From DAIDKA01 sp036498905 (GTDB lineage Bacteria; Pseudomonadota; Gammaproteobacteria; Steroidobacterales; Steroidobacteraceae): a stretch of 63,369 nt of DNA. The stretch lies in the NCBI GenBank assembly GCA_036498905.1, contig DASYER010000145.1, forward strand, positions 1-63,369, written 5' to 3'. Under the pieces are notes generated by a model that saw only the letters and a list, made by a program, of their open reading frames with translations, made no database searches and was not told the origin of the DNA. Within the stretch, counting starts at the first letter, position 1, and each line of letters begins with the position of its first letter. Shown in pieces: positions 55,758 through 63,369 of this stretch. A program made the position numbers and the translations under genes.

Positions 55758-57044
55758 ATGACACCAACGACTCATGAGCCCACTGTCGGTGCCGGCAACC
55801 TGGTAGCGGCGCGCTTCCTGCGGGCAGCACGCCTTTGCCGTACCCGCGATCTTGAGCAGCTGTCGATACTCGGCGAACTGGTCCGCGGACTCAGTGATCT
55901 GATCCACGCGTTGCAGAAGGAGCGGGGCGCCGCGTCGATCTTTCTCGGCTCAAACGGAGCGCAGTTTGCCGAACGACTGGCCCGGCGCGTCGCGGAGAGT
56001 CACGCTCTGGAGCTGGCCGTTCGCGAGCGCCTTGAGCATCTGGACGAAACCCCAGGCCGAATGAGCTCAGGCGCACGCTTCTACACGCGCGTGGCGCTCG
56101 CTTTGCACGCCCTGGACAGCCTGCCGATGCTGCGCAAGCAGATCGCGGCCTTAGGCATCGCGCCGCAGGACAGTGTCCGGGCATTCACACTGCTCATCGG
56201 ACGCCTGCTGGCCGTGGGCTTCGAGGTGGGTGATATCGCGGCCGATCCTGTGGTGTGCAAGGTGCTCGTGGCGCTCGTCAATCTGGCCCAGGCCAAGGAA
56301 TACGCGGGACAGGAGCGCGCCACGGTGGGCGCGGCGCTGTCCAGCGGCACCTTTGAGGATTGTGACCGGCAGCGCATGCAGCAGCTGAGCGACGCTCAGG
56401 ATGAGGCCTTGCGTATTTTCATCGAGTTTGCCGACGGCACTCACATCGATGCCTTCAATGCGCTGCTCGCCGGCCGCGACACGCAGCACGTGGTGCAACT
56501 GCGGCGGTCCATCAGCCAGGACTCACGACAGGAAAGCTCGGGGACGTCGGCCGATGCCTGGTATCGGCACACGACACGGCGCATCGATGCCCTGCATCGC
56601 CTCGAGGATGCGCTGTCGCGGCAGCTCGGCAGCCTGTGCAGCCTCAAGCTGAAGGAAGCACGCAAAAGTGGTGCGGATGACGCGGCGGGCCACACCGATG
56701 ATATTCTCGCAACCGGTCCGGTTGGGGTGCTGCTGGCCGATGGCGCCGGTATCGGTGTGTACACGCTGGAGAACCCCGGTCCGAAGCCGATGCGCTCCAT
56801 CCTGTACGTGATCCAGGCCCAGGCGCGGCGCATCGATGATGTCAGCGCCCAGCTCGAATCCGCGCGGGCGGCGCTCGGCGAACGCAAGGTCATCGATCGC
56901 GCCAAAGGACTGCTGATGAGCAACCGCAATCTGAGCGAAGAGGACGCCTACACGCTGATGCGCGAGACCGCGATGCGGCAGAACAAACGGATCGTCGATA
57001 TCGCGGAGTCCATTGTCAGCATGGCCGACATCCTCAAGGCCTGA
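55758..57044 (+). CDS. nasR: Nitrate-responsive transcription antiterminator (NIT-ANTAR, NasR-like)
   Basis: 428 aa soluble regulator. Residues about 40-290 form a NIT nitrate/nitrite-sensing domain (LIHALQKERGAASIFLGS). The C-terminal 60 residues are an ANTAR RNA-binding domain (KVIDRAKGLLMSNRNLSEED, then AYTLMRETAM). In Klebsiella, nitrate-bound NasR binds a leader two-hairpin element and prevents termination; the divergent nas leader carries such an element. It is followed 17 bp later by the alkyltransferase-like gene, perhaps in one transcript. Confidence 0.92.
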   Translation: MTPTTHEPTVGAGNLVAARFLRAARLCRTRDLEQLSILGELVRGLSDLIHALQKERGAASIFLGSNGAQFAERLARRVAESHALELAVRERLEHLDETPGRMSSGARFYTRVALALHALDSLPMLRKQIAALGIAPQDSVRAFTLLIGRLLAVGFEVGDIAADPVVCKVLVALVNLAQAKEYAGQERATVGAALSSGTFEDCDRQRMQQLSDAQDEALRIFIEFADGTHIDAFNALLAGRDTQHVVQLRRSISQDSRQESSGTSADAWYRHTTRRIDALHRLEDALSRQLGSLCSLKLKEARKSGADDAAGHTDDILATGPVGVLLADGAGIGVYTLENPGPKPMRSILYVIQAQARRIDDVSAQLESARAALGERKVIDRAKGLLMSNRNLSEEDAYTLMRETAMRQNKRIVDIAESIVSMADILKA

Positions 57045-57061
57045 AGCCGGAAGGAGCGTCG

Positions 57062-57448
57062 TTGCCCTTCACTCATAAACTCTTCGGGCCGGCCGGCAAG
57101 GCGGCACGACGCGGCGCCGGCAAGTCAGATCCCGAACAAAATCCGGCACTGCAGGATATCTGGCATGTCATCGCCGGCATTCCGCGCGGCCAGGTATCGA
57201 CCTATGGCGAGGTGGCACGCGCGGCCGGCCTGCCGGGCCGGGCGCGAATGACGGCTTACGCGCTGCGGGTCGCGCCTGAGGGTCTCGCCCTGCCCTGGCA
57301 CCGGGTTCTTGGGGCCGGTGGCCGGATCGTCTTCCCGACCGGCTCGAGACACTTTCGTGAACAGGCCAGACGCCTGCGCAGCGAAGGGATCAAGGTCACT
57401 GAGGGCAGAGTACCAGCTAGCGCGATGGTCGCTTTCGACAAGCGCTGA
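57062..57448 (+). CDS. Alkyltransferase-like (ATL) protein
   Basis: 128 aa MGMT-fold protein. The active-site motif reads PWHRVLG, with Trp replacing the reactive Cys of PCHRV; this is the hallmark of ATL proteins that bind O6-alkylguanine and hand it to nucleotide excision repair instead of repairing it. HTH region PRGQVSTYGEVARAAGLPGR is present. TTG 57062 is preceded by AAGGAG at 5 nt. A basic N-terminal extension of about 25 residues is unusual. Confidence 0.88.
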   Translation: MPFTHKLFGPAGKAARRGAGKSDPEQNPALQDIWHVIAGIPRGQVSTYGEVARAAGLPGRARMTAYALRVAPEGLALPWHRVLGAGGRIVFPTGSRHFREQARRLRSEGIKVTEGRVPASAMVAFDKR

Positions 57449-57575
57449 CACAATCCTTAATAACTCGTAACCCAGGTCAGCGGGGCGTCGGTCCTGTCGT
57501 TGTTTGAGCTCATGAGGCGGGCAATTTTCACCCGCAATTGACAACTCAACCACCGGGACTCCAAGAGGATTGTAT

Positions 57576-57917
57576 ATGTCATCGAAATTTCACAGGACAC
57601 TGACCTTTGCCGCCGCGGCGGTCATGCTCGCGGGCGTGGTTGGCACCGCTTCGGCCGAAACCAATTGGCAGAAGGGCCACCCGCGTCGTACCCAGGTCAA
57701 TCACCGGCTGCACCACCAGAATCGTCGCATTCACAATGACGTGAAGAACGGCACGATGACCCACCGTCAGGCCGCGACTGCGCACCGGGAAGATCACCAG
57801 GTTCGCCAGGAGGAACGTGACATGGCCAGCCAGAATGGCGGCCACCTGACCAAGCCCGAGCAGCGGGTGCTGGACAAGCAGGAGAACGGCATCGGCAAGC
57901 AGATCCCGCCGAAGTGA
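57576..57917 (+). CDS. Small exported His/Gln/Arg-rich protein
   Basis: 113 aa from ATG 57576 (AGAGGA upstream). Clear signal peptide with AxA cleavage (VVGTASAE). The mature part is highly polar and helical: HPRRTQVNHRLHHQNRRIHN, REDHQVRQEERDMASQNGGH. I recall similar unnamed periplasmic proteins in Xanthomonadales and other proteobacteria. No known function. Confidence 0.8.
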   Translation: MSSKFHRTLTFAAAAVMLAGVVGTASAETNWQKGHPRRTQVNHRLHHQNRRIHNDVKNGTMTHRQAATAHREDHQVRQEERDMASQNGGHLTKPEQRVLDKQENGIGKQIPPK

Positions 57918-58045
57918 TGCGAAAGCGATGAGGGGTCCGCGCCATCGGGGCGATGGTGCGGACTATCGTGGATCTGCGCTTCCTAGGCAGGTGCAGCAGG
58001 ATTGCGTTACATTTCGCCTCCAGCAGCTGCGATCGGGGACACTTG

Positions 58046-58906
58046 ATGAAGGAGGCGGAGGGACGCAAGCGCCTGCGCTCGGCAGTCGACAATCAGCGCG
58101 CCGCATTCCTCAAACACTGCCGGGCGCGCCTAGACCCGGAGCAATTGGGGTTGCCCTCGACCCCGCGCAAGCGCACGGCGGGCCTGCGGCGCGAAGATGT
58201 GGCCGCGTTGTCCGGGGTCAGCGTCTCCTGGTACACCTGGCTGGAACAGGGTCGGGACATACGGGTTTCGGACGAGGTGCTGGAGCGCCTGTGTGTCACC
58301 TTCCGGCTATCGGCCGATGAGCGGGTCTACCTTTTCTCCCTCGTCCAGCATCGGGCGCCACGCATCCAGGGCGGCGAACTCGAAGCGGCGCCCCCTGATG
58401 TGGTACGGATGATCAACAACATGGGGATGCCGGCCGTCATCCTGAACCTGCGGTGGGATGTGCTGGCCTGGAATCAGCTTACGGCGGCCATCTACGTGGA
58501 CTATGCGATTTATCCACCGGCGGAGCGCAACGTGCTGCATCTGCTGTTGGCGCGTCCGGTCGCGCACACGCCATTGGAACTGGAGCGCACTGCGCGACGC
58601 CTGATTGCGCGGCTGCGCTTCGACTACAGCAAGAACGAGGGCGATCCCCAGTTCGAGGCGCTGATCCGCCGCCTCGATGCCTCCTCGGCCCTGTTCCGGC
58701 GTCTGTGGCGCAATCCGGAATTCAACATGCGCGCCTACGGCCGCTATCACTTCAAGAGCGCGCGCTACGGGGAGCTGACGTTCGAACACCTCTCCGTCGT
58801 GCCGGACGGCCACCCGAATATCCGGATCGTGGTATCGGTCCCGGAGAGCGCGAGCGCCCACGAGGCCATCAAACTTGCCGCAGCAGCGGTTGCGGACGCG
58901 GTCTGA
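58046..58906 (+). CDS. XRE/MmyB-type helix-turn-helix regulator
   Basis: 286 aa. HTH in residues about 35-90 (RTAGLRREDVAALSGVSVSW, then YTWLEQGRDI), then a MmyB-like ligand-binding domain (VILNLRWDVLAWNQLTAAIY; FRRLWRNPEF). In actinobacteria such domains bind fatty acids. ATG 58046 chosen; upstream codons are not conserved in character. It is convergent with the cytochrome P460 gene 3 bp away; a target is not obvious. Confidence 0.87.
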   Translation: MKEAEGRKRLRSAVDNQRAAFLKHCRARLDPEQLGLPSTPRKRTAGLRREDVAALSGVSVSWYTWLEQGRDIRVSDEVLERLCVTFRLSADERVYLFSLVQHRAPRIQGGELEAAPPDVVRMINNMGMPAVILNLRWDVLAWNQLTAAIYVDYAIYPPAERNVLHLLLARPVAHTPLELERTARRLIARLRFDYSKNEGDPQFEALIRRLDASSALFRRLWRNPEFNMRAYGRYHFKSARYGELTFEHLSVVPDGHPNIRIVVSVPESASAHEAIKLAAAAVADAV

Positions 58907-58909
58907 AGC

Positions 58910-59542
58910 CTAGAGATTCGGATCGTAGTCCTTGCGCACGGTATTCATTTTCTTGGCGATGGCAAACTGCGCGGGATAGAACTGCGTGAAAGTGTGCTCG
59001 ACGGCGCCGTGCTGGCGATGGCAGGCGTAGCAGGCCGCCGTCGTCGGCAACGGTCGGGCCTTCGCGGCTGCGCCTCCCGGCCCGAAATCAAAATAGGCAA
59101 AACCACCGTCGGGATAGCGGGCGCTGTCCTTCTGTTCGGCCTCCAGCCCGAGAAGCTCGCCCTGGAAACCGCCGCTGACGCCATTGGTCGTGTGCTCGAC
59201 CCCCGCCCGCACTTCCAGATAGAACGTCGCACCGTCGGGCCACTTGCCACTGCGCATGAAGCTGCGGTACGCCTCCCGCGTCACGAACACGTTCGAGAAC
59301 GGCGGTGAACCGCCGGCTTGCTTCGCCCGTTCGGCCACCGGCCCGTATGCCATGCCATGACCGCTGGACAGGAAGACCAGTTCGCGCACATCCGCCGGCC
59401 GCTGCAATGTGAATTTGCCCGCATCGTTCGGTGTTGCCGTTGGGGTATCAGCGCCGACCGCGGTCATGGCAACGGCCAGAACGAGGGTCACCACCAGTCC
59501 CAGCTTCTTATGGTTCAAGATCACATCTCCCTTCGATGTCAT
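58910..59542 (-). CDS. Cytochrome P460 family protein
   Basis: 210 aa exported c-type heme protein. Signal-like helix (LGLVVTLVLAVAMTAVGA) and C-terminal heme-binding CYACH followed by RQHGAVEHTFTQFYP, the P460 arrangement. Members oxidise hydroxylamine/NO or bind NO as cytochrome c'-beta. Given the nas module 4 kb away, a role in nitrogen-oxide stress is possible. ATG 59542 overlaps the upstream stop (ATGA). Confidence 0.87.
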   Translation of the reverse strand: MTSKGDVILNHKKLGLVVTLVLAVAMTAVGADTPTATPNDAGKFTLQRPADVRELVFLSSGHGMAYGPVAERAKQAGGSPPFSNVFVTREAYRSFMRSGKWPDGATFYLEVRAGVEHTTNGVSGGFQGELLGLEAEQKDSARYPDGGFAYFDFGPGGAAAKARPLPTTAACYACHRQHGAVEHTFTQFYPAQFAIAKKMNTVRKDYDPNL

Positions 59543-60546
59543 TCCGATGACTCCGCTCCCGCGGCGACAAATGCCAGATCGCTCAGCGACACCTTCGTCA
59601 GGTCAAACCCGCGCGCTGCGGCAGCCATGCGCGTCATGGCCTGCAGGATCGGCATGGCCGGTTTGCGCTCGCCGGGTTTCATCCGATGAAAGCGCACGGG
59701 ATTGATTCGTGCGACGACGTAATTGCGCAGATAGGGTGACTTCATACCACGCTCCTGCAGCGTAGTCACAATCCGCTTGACCCGCAGGTCAATTTCCATC
59801 AATCGGGCCGCCAGATCAGCACGCTCGCGCAGACTGACCGTCAAAGTCTTCTCGGAGAACCGATCGACCTTCCGGAGAAAGGAGTTGTAGGCACCGCCGC
59901 CGAAACGGGCGTTCTTCTCATAGATAGCGCCCAGTGTCAGCAGTTCGGCCGCTTCGAAATGCTCCGCAAATGCGGATTCCTTGCGGGTCGGTTCACGTTT
60001 CGCCAGGTTGCGCGCCATGCGGATGACCTCGAGGCTCTTGTCCTTGAGGTTGTGGGCCTTTTCGGTGTTCAGCGCGAGGATGCGAAAAGACAGATTCTCA
60101 TCGGGGGAAATCAGTACCGTAATCTGCTTTAGGCCCAGCACCTTCGCGGCCGCCAGGCGATGCCGACCATTGGGAGTCCAGAAACGGCCGCCCTCCCCCA
60201 GCACGACGATCAGTGGGTCCAGGAACGCGCCAGTGGACTCGATCGCGACGGACAGCTTCTTGGCATGGGTGGGGGACAGATCGCGCTGAAACGGCGTCGG
60301 TTCGATCGCCGCAAACGGGAGGGACGCCAGCAGCAGCGGTCGGCCCGCCAGCGGCTCCCGATACGCCCCGATAGTTGATCCGTCTGCCTTGCGCACTGCA
60401 GCGACGACTTCGGCCAGCAGCGGATCCTCTACCGCAAGCAGGATCTCCTGGCTGGTCAGGCCGCGGCGAACGGCAGCGGGCCCTAAGCGGGCGGCGCGCC
60501 GCTTGGGTGCGGCCGCGCGCGCAGTTTTTTTGGATTTGGCAGCCAA
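59539..60546 (-). CDS. ParB-like nuclease/CTPase-domain protein, not chromosomal ParB
   Basis: 335 aa. Lys/Ala/Arg-rich N-terminus, then a ParB N-terminal domain (TPFQRDLSPTHAKKLSVAIE, WTPNGRHRLAAAKVLG), then a helical region. Start TTG 60546 is supported by GGAGGAA 7 nt upstream; the ORF extends further without good sequence. No ParA partner is adjacent. It is translationally coupled to a cytochrome P460 gene, an odd pairing. Confidence 0.8.
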   Translation of the reverse strand: MAAKSKKTARAAAPKRRAARLGPAAVRRGLTSQEILLAVEDPLLAEVVAAVRKADGSTIGAYREPLAGRPLLLASLPFAAIEPTPFQRDLSPTHAKKLSVAIESTGAFLDPLIVVLGEGGRFWTPNGRHRLAAAKVLGLKQITVLISPDENLSFRILALNTEKAHNLKDKSLEVIRMARNLAKREPTRKESAFAEHFEAAELLTLGAIYEKNARFGGGAYNSFLRKVDRFSEKTLTVSLRERADLAARLMEIDLRVKRIVTTLQERGMKSPYLRNYVVARINPVRFHRMKPGERKPAMPILQAMTRMAAAARGFDLTKVSLSDLAFVAAGAESSE

Positions 60547-60595
60547 GGTATTTCCTCCGGTCGCAACCAAAGAGGATACCCCGAAGGCCGCCGTG

Positions 60596-61471
60596 TCAGA
60601 AGTTCGCGGTCGCCGGATCGGGCCCGATGCGGCCTTGTGGGGAATCCAAAGCCGCGATGGCAGCCCGGTCGGACTCACTGAGCGTGAAGTCAAAGACGGC
60701 AAAGTTTTCGGCGATCCGTCGCGGCGTCACCGATTTGGGAATGGCGATCAGGCCATTGTCCAGGTGCCAGCGGATGATGATCTGCGCCGGGCTGCGGCCG
60801 TGGCGGGCGGCGATGGCGGCGATCACCGGATCGGACAGCGCCTTGCCCTGGCCCAACGGACTCCAGGATTGCGTCGCAATGCCCAGCTGCGCATGTGTCT
60901 GAATGAGTGCCCGCTGCTGAAAGTGCGGGTGCAGCTCAATCTGGTTCAGCACGGGGGTGACGCCCGTTTCCCCTATCAGACGCCGCAGGTGATCGATGCT
61001 GAAATTTGAAACACCGATCGAGCGAACGCGCTCGTCCTTCTGCAGGCGCACGAGGGCACGCCAGGTGTCCACATACAGATCCCGCCGCGGCGACGGCCAA
61101 TGGATCAGATACAGATCCAGATAGTCCACTCCGAGGCGCGTCACGCTGTGATCGAAGCCCTTCAGCGCCGCATCGAATCCCTGGTCGGCATTCCACAGTT
61201 TGGTCGTGATGAACAGCTCGCTGCGTTGGATTTCGGCGGCGCGCAGGCCCTCGCCGACACCGACTTCATTCATGTACACGGCCGCGGTATCGATATGTCG
61301 ATAACCGGCGGCCAGCGCGGTCTGTACCACCGAGGAGGTAATGTCCGGAGGGGTCTGAAACACGCCAAGACCGAGCTGCGGAATGGTGTTCGCGTCGCGC
61401 AGCGTGATGGATGGCGCACCGCCCGTGCGCGCATCCTCAGGAGCATCGACTGCCAGTTCCATTGAATACAT
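60596..61471 (-). CDS. Aldo/keto reductase
   Basis: 291 aa NADPH-dependent reductase barrel. Catalytic tetrad Asp61, Tyr66, Lys91 and His124 is visible in RHIDTAAVYMNE, TTKLWN and LYLIHWP; the cofactor segment IPKSVTPRRIAEN is near the end. It resembles the 2,5-diketogluconate reductase/AKR5 group; substrate unknown. ATG 61471 or 61462. Confidence 0.92.
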   Translation of the reverse strand: MYSMELAVDAPEDARTGGAPSITLRDANTIPQLGLGVFQTPPDITSSVVQTALAAGYRHIDTAAVYMNEVGVGEGLRAAEIQRSELFITTKLWNADQGFDAALKGFDHSVTRLGVDYLDLYLIHWPSPRRDLYVDTWRALVRLQKDERVRSIGVSNFSIDHLRRLIGETGVTPVLNQIELHPHFQQRALIQTHAQLGIATQSWSPLGQGKALSDPVIAAIAARHGRSPAQIIIRWHLDNGLIAIPKSVTPRRIAENFAVFDFTLSESDRAAIAALDSPQGRIGPDPATANF

Positions 61472-61601
61472 ACGTGACTTCCCGCCTGTTCGGCCCGCCC
61501 GGCGATATTTCGCAGGCCTTCATTCTGGATGTACCAGTCGGGGAATTCCGTGACTTTCCGCATGTTTAGGCTCTGTGAACCACTTAACACTTCGGCTCGA
61601 A

Positions 61602-62069
61602 TCAGGCCGTATCGCACTCGTGCGCCCGGGCATCCATCTCAAAGGGCGCTGCCGCGTAGCCGTCGGTTGCAATTTGTTCCAGGTAGAGAGGCAAAAAGTT
61701 GCGGATGGACCCGGCCACCTCGTACTGATACACGTGCCTGCACTCATGCGAGACCAGTCTGTTCGTGGAATGTCCCGTCACGATGTATATGCCGTATCCC
61801 AGCGTCAGCCCGATGGTCTGCGGTCCTATGAAGCCGGTTGCCGCAACCGCCTGCTGCAATTCCGGATCCTCGGGATGCGGGATTTCGCGAACGGTCAGGA
61901 TCCGCACTCGCTCCGGCTGCTGCACCCCGACCAGGTGCGCGAGTCTTAATTCAAGGTTGGTCAGCGGCACCCCGGACTTTGTGATCTCGGCCGAGCGCGC
62001 CTCGGCCCAGGCGATGGCCTTGGGCAGGAGGTGGGGAAGTGCCGCCGCAAGGTCGAACATACTGCGCAC
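61602..62069 (-). CDS. Hypothetical protein with HExxH-like motif
   Basis: 155 aa, not recognised. SHECRHVYQYEVAG at about residue 104 carries HExxH, and a downstream FEMDARAHE offers a third acidic ligand, a gluzincin-like layout. No signal peptide. It follows the DapF-like gene by 12 bp on the same strand, so they may be cotranscribed. Whether it is an active protease is unknown. Confidence 0.7.
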   Translation of the reverse strand: MRSMFDLAAALPHLLPKAIAWAEARSAEITKSGVPLTNLELRLAHLVGVQQPERVRILTVREIPHPEDPELQQAVAATGFIGPQTIGLTLGYGIYIVTGHSTNRLVSHECRHVYQYEVAGSIRNFLPLYLEQIATDGYAAAPFEMDARAHECDTA

Positions 62070-62081
62070 CCTCCCGGGCTG

Positions 62082-62900
62082 CTAGCCAATGCCATCGAGC
62101 GACAGTACGCCGTCGCAGATATGAGTAACAGCGCCCGTGAGGACCGCTCGATAGTCCTCTTGAAGCTCGACGCTTACTGATCCTCCCCGCATTTGAACGG
62201 TCACGTTCCCATCGACCAATCCCAGTTTGTATGCGACGGCAGCGGCCGCGCAGCTGCCGCTGCCTGATGCAAAGGTGTAACCGGCGCCGCGTTCCCAGAT
62301 TTCGATTCGTATGTTGTGCCTGTCCAGGGCTTCCATGAACTGAACATTCGTTCTGCCCTGGAATGACGGATGAGATTCAAGAAGCGGCCCGAGCCGACGC
62401 GCCACGGCCTCCGTCGGGTGCTGCATCAGCACGACACAGTGAGGGTTGCCGATACTGACTCTGCAGATGCTGAGATTTTTGCCTCCCGATTGCACTTGCT
62501 CGAGGATTGCCGAGTTCAGAAAGTCGACCCTGCCCATGTCCACGCGTACCTGATGACCCGCCTCCAGTACCTGGGCCGACACGACGCCTCCGGCCGTCTC
62601 GATGGTGAAACTCTCATCCTTCACGAGACCCTTGTCCCACAGGTAGCGGGCGAAGATTCTCAAGCCGTTGCCGCTCTTCTCCGCTTCCCCGCCATCGGGA
62701 TTGAAGATCCGCAGTCTAAAGTTGGCCGCCGCGCTAGGCAGCGGGCCGAACAGCACGCCATCACTACCGACGCCGATGCGCCAGTCGCACAGATACGGCA
62801 CCAGTATCGGCGCGGCCGGTGCGTCATCGGGCAGCACTGGAAGCACCACATAGGCATTACCAAGAGCCTGATATTTCGAGAAGTGTAAGGCAGCGTTCAC
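62082..62900 (-). CDS. DapF-fold protein with both catalytic cysteines replaced by serine
   Basis: 272 aa, diaminopimelate-epimerase fold throughout: YQALGNAYVVL, FNPDGGEAEKSGNGLRIFAR, SIGNPHCVVL, ERGAGYTFASGSGSCAAAA. The active DapF pair is Cys in CGNG and Cys in ACGSG; here they are Ser76 (SGNG) and Ser212 (ASGSG). Substrate-binding glycines and GNPHC are retained. So either an isomerase/dehydratase of different chemistry or a non-catalytic protein; I would not call it DapF. GTG 62900 overlaps the methyltransferase stop. Confidence 0.85.
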   Translation of the reverse strand: MNAALHFSKYQALGNAYVVLPVLPDDAPAAPILVPYLCDWRIGVGSDGVLFGPLPSAAANFRLRIFNPDGGEAEKSGNGLRIFARYLWDKGLVKDESFTIETAGGVVSAQVLEAGHQVRVDMGRVDFLNSAILEQVQSGGKNLSICRVSIGNPHCVVLMQHPTEAVARRLGPLLESHPSFQGRTNVQFMEALDRHNIRIEIWERGAGYTFASGSGSCAAAAVAYKLGLVDGNVTVQMRGGSVSVELQEDYRAVLTGAVTHICDGVLSLDGIG

Positions 62901-63369
62901 TCGGCCGGCAGCCTCTGGTAGATCTGAACGGCAAATCGCTTTCCTGCACTTGACGTCACCGTCGTGGACTCCGTCAGTGCAAATCCGCCGGCTCGCGCGC
63001 CCTCCACGAGGGCCGGCGGGTCCACCAGCGTCATGGCGGAGGCGAGACACCTGACGGTGGCGACGGCCGTGGGCGTTATCGCTGGCGCCTGCAATGATGG
63101 CAGCTGCAGTACGGCAATCAGATGCCCTGCCTGCCGGCACTGGGACGACAGATTCCTCAGTGCGGCCGACATGTCCACATATTCGAAGATCAGGGCGGCG
63201 TAGATGAGATCAACAGGTTCCCCCTGCAGCTCTTCGCCGGCAATGTCCGCGTTGCAAAGGACCAGATCCTCGAACCTTCCCGAGTACCGCCGCGCCGTCG
63301 CGTCAAGATATTCAGGATTGATGTCGAGCCCCACTACGCGCCTCGTCACAGCCGGGTCAATGCGCTCAA
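62897..63369 (-). CDS. Class I SAM-dependent methyltransferase (5' end beyond window)
   Basis: The frame stays open to the window edge, so the start is outside. Visible: VVGLDINPEYLDATARRY (motif I acidic strand), DLVLCNADIAG, and DLIYAALIFEYVDM (motif II). Substrate unknown. It shares a GTGA overlap with the DapF-like gene. Confidence 0.83.
   Translation of the reverse strand, partial: ERIDPAVTRRVVGLDINPEYLDATARRYSGRFEDLVLCNADIAGEELQGEPVDLIYAALIFEYVDMSAALRNLSSQCRQAGHLIAVLQLPSLQAPAITPTAVATVRCLASAMTLVDPPALVEGARAGGFALTESTTVTSSAGKRFAVQIYQRLPAE

Noticed and set aside
61472..61617. Coding-looking minus-strand stretch upstream of the aldo/keto reductase
   Set aside because: The frame runs into the reductase in a different reading frame without a stop at the junction, and I see no domain or ribosome-binding site.
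62082..62900. Straight annotation as diaminopimelate epimerase DapF
   Set aside because: Both catalytic cysteines are serine, so the canonical two-base thiol mechanism is not available.

Overview
The window is about 63 kb of GC-rich chromosome from a gammaproteobacterium. Gene order resembles Pseudomonas and Xanthomonas: tyrS next to an M23 peptidase with erpA nearby; gshB-pilGHIJ-chpA; tonB-yqgE-ruvX-pyrB; pilT/pilU-yggS-proC-yggT. By overall character I would place it near Steroidobacterales, Nevskiales or Xanthomonadales; this is inference. I see no insertion sequence, prophage, CRISPR array or tRNA gene. The DNA looks like stable core chromosome with lineage-specific additions at the right end.

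1-9.6 kb: the 5' part of a 16S rRNA gene (minus strand) with a clear rrn promoter and boxB/boxA leader; then tyrS, an M23 endopeptidase, convergent ppk and ppx, erpA, a bactofilin with a coiled-coil membrane partner, and rppH. 9.6-18.9 kb: cofactor and housekeeping genes, namely btuC-type permease, a diguanylate cyclase, a fused chorismate mutase/prephenate dehydrogenase, pdxH, btuD-type ATPase, an inositol-monophosphatase-family enzyme, PduO-type cobalamin adenosyltransferase, ampD, bioA, rsmE and dsbB. 19-38 kb: twitching-motility genes. The Chp chemosensory operon (pilG-pilH-pilI-pilJ-chpA-chpC) and three tandem PilT-family ATPases flank gshB-tonB-yqgE-ruvX-pyrB. yggS-proC-yggT and an HU-like gene follow. 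38-46.8 kb: an alpha/beta hydrolase coupled to htpG, a ParA-like ATPase, two small unrecognised proteins, ppnN, an L,D-transpeptidase and an MltD-type lytic transglycosylase.

46.8-57 kb is the most interesting part: a complete assimilatory nitrate/nitrite module. A sigma54 promoter (55513-55528) drives a leader with two hairpins and an intrinsic terminator. The second hairpin has an ANTAR-type hexaloop. Four genes follow, each joined to the next by a 4-nt stop/start overlap: nitrate transporter, nirB, a nirD-FAD reductase fusion, and nasA. The divergent neighbour encodes a NIT-ANTAR antiterminator (NasR type), the expected partner of that leader. At the far end, convergent with nasA, a second excellent sigma54 promoter (47063-47078) lies in a 446-bp gap and faces a strong terminator 165 bp downstream. 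The interval can fold into several hairpins and has no ORF that stops before the terminator. I interpret it as an undescribed sigma54-dependent small RNA attached to nitrate assimilation.

57-63.4 kb: less conserved genes. These are an alkyltransferase-like protein, a small exported protein, an HTH regulator, a cytochrome P460 coupled to a ParB-like protein, an aldo/keto reductase, and a coupled set at the edge: a methyltransferase, a DapF-fold protein with both catalytic cysteines replaced by serine, and a small HExxH protein.
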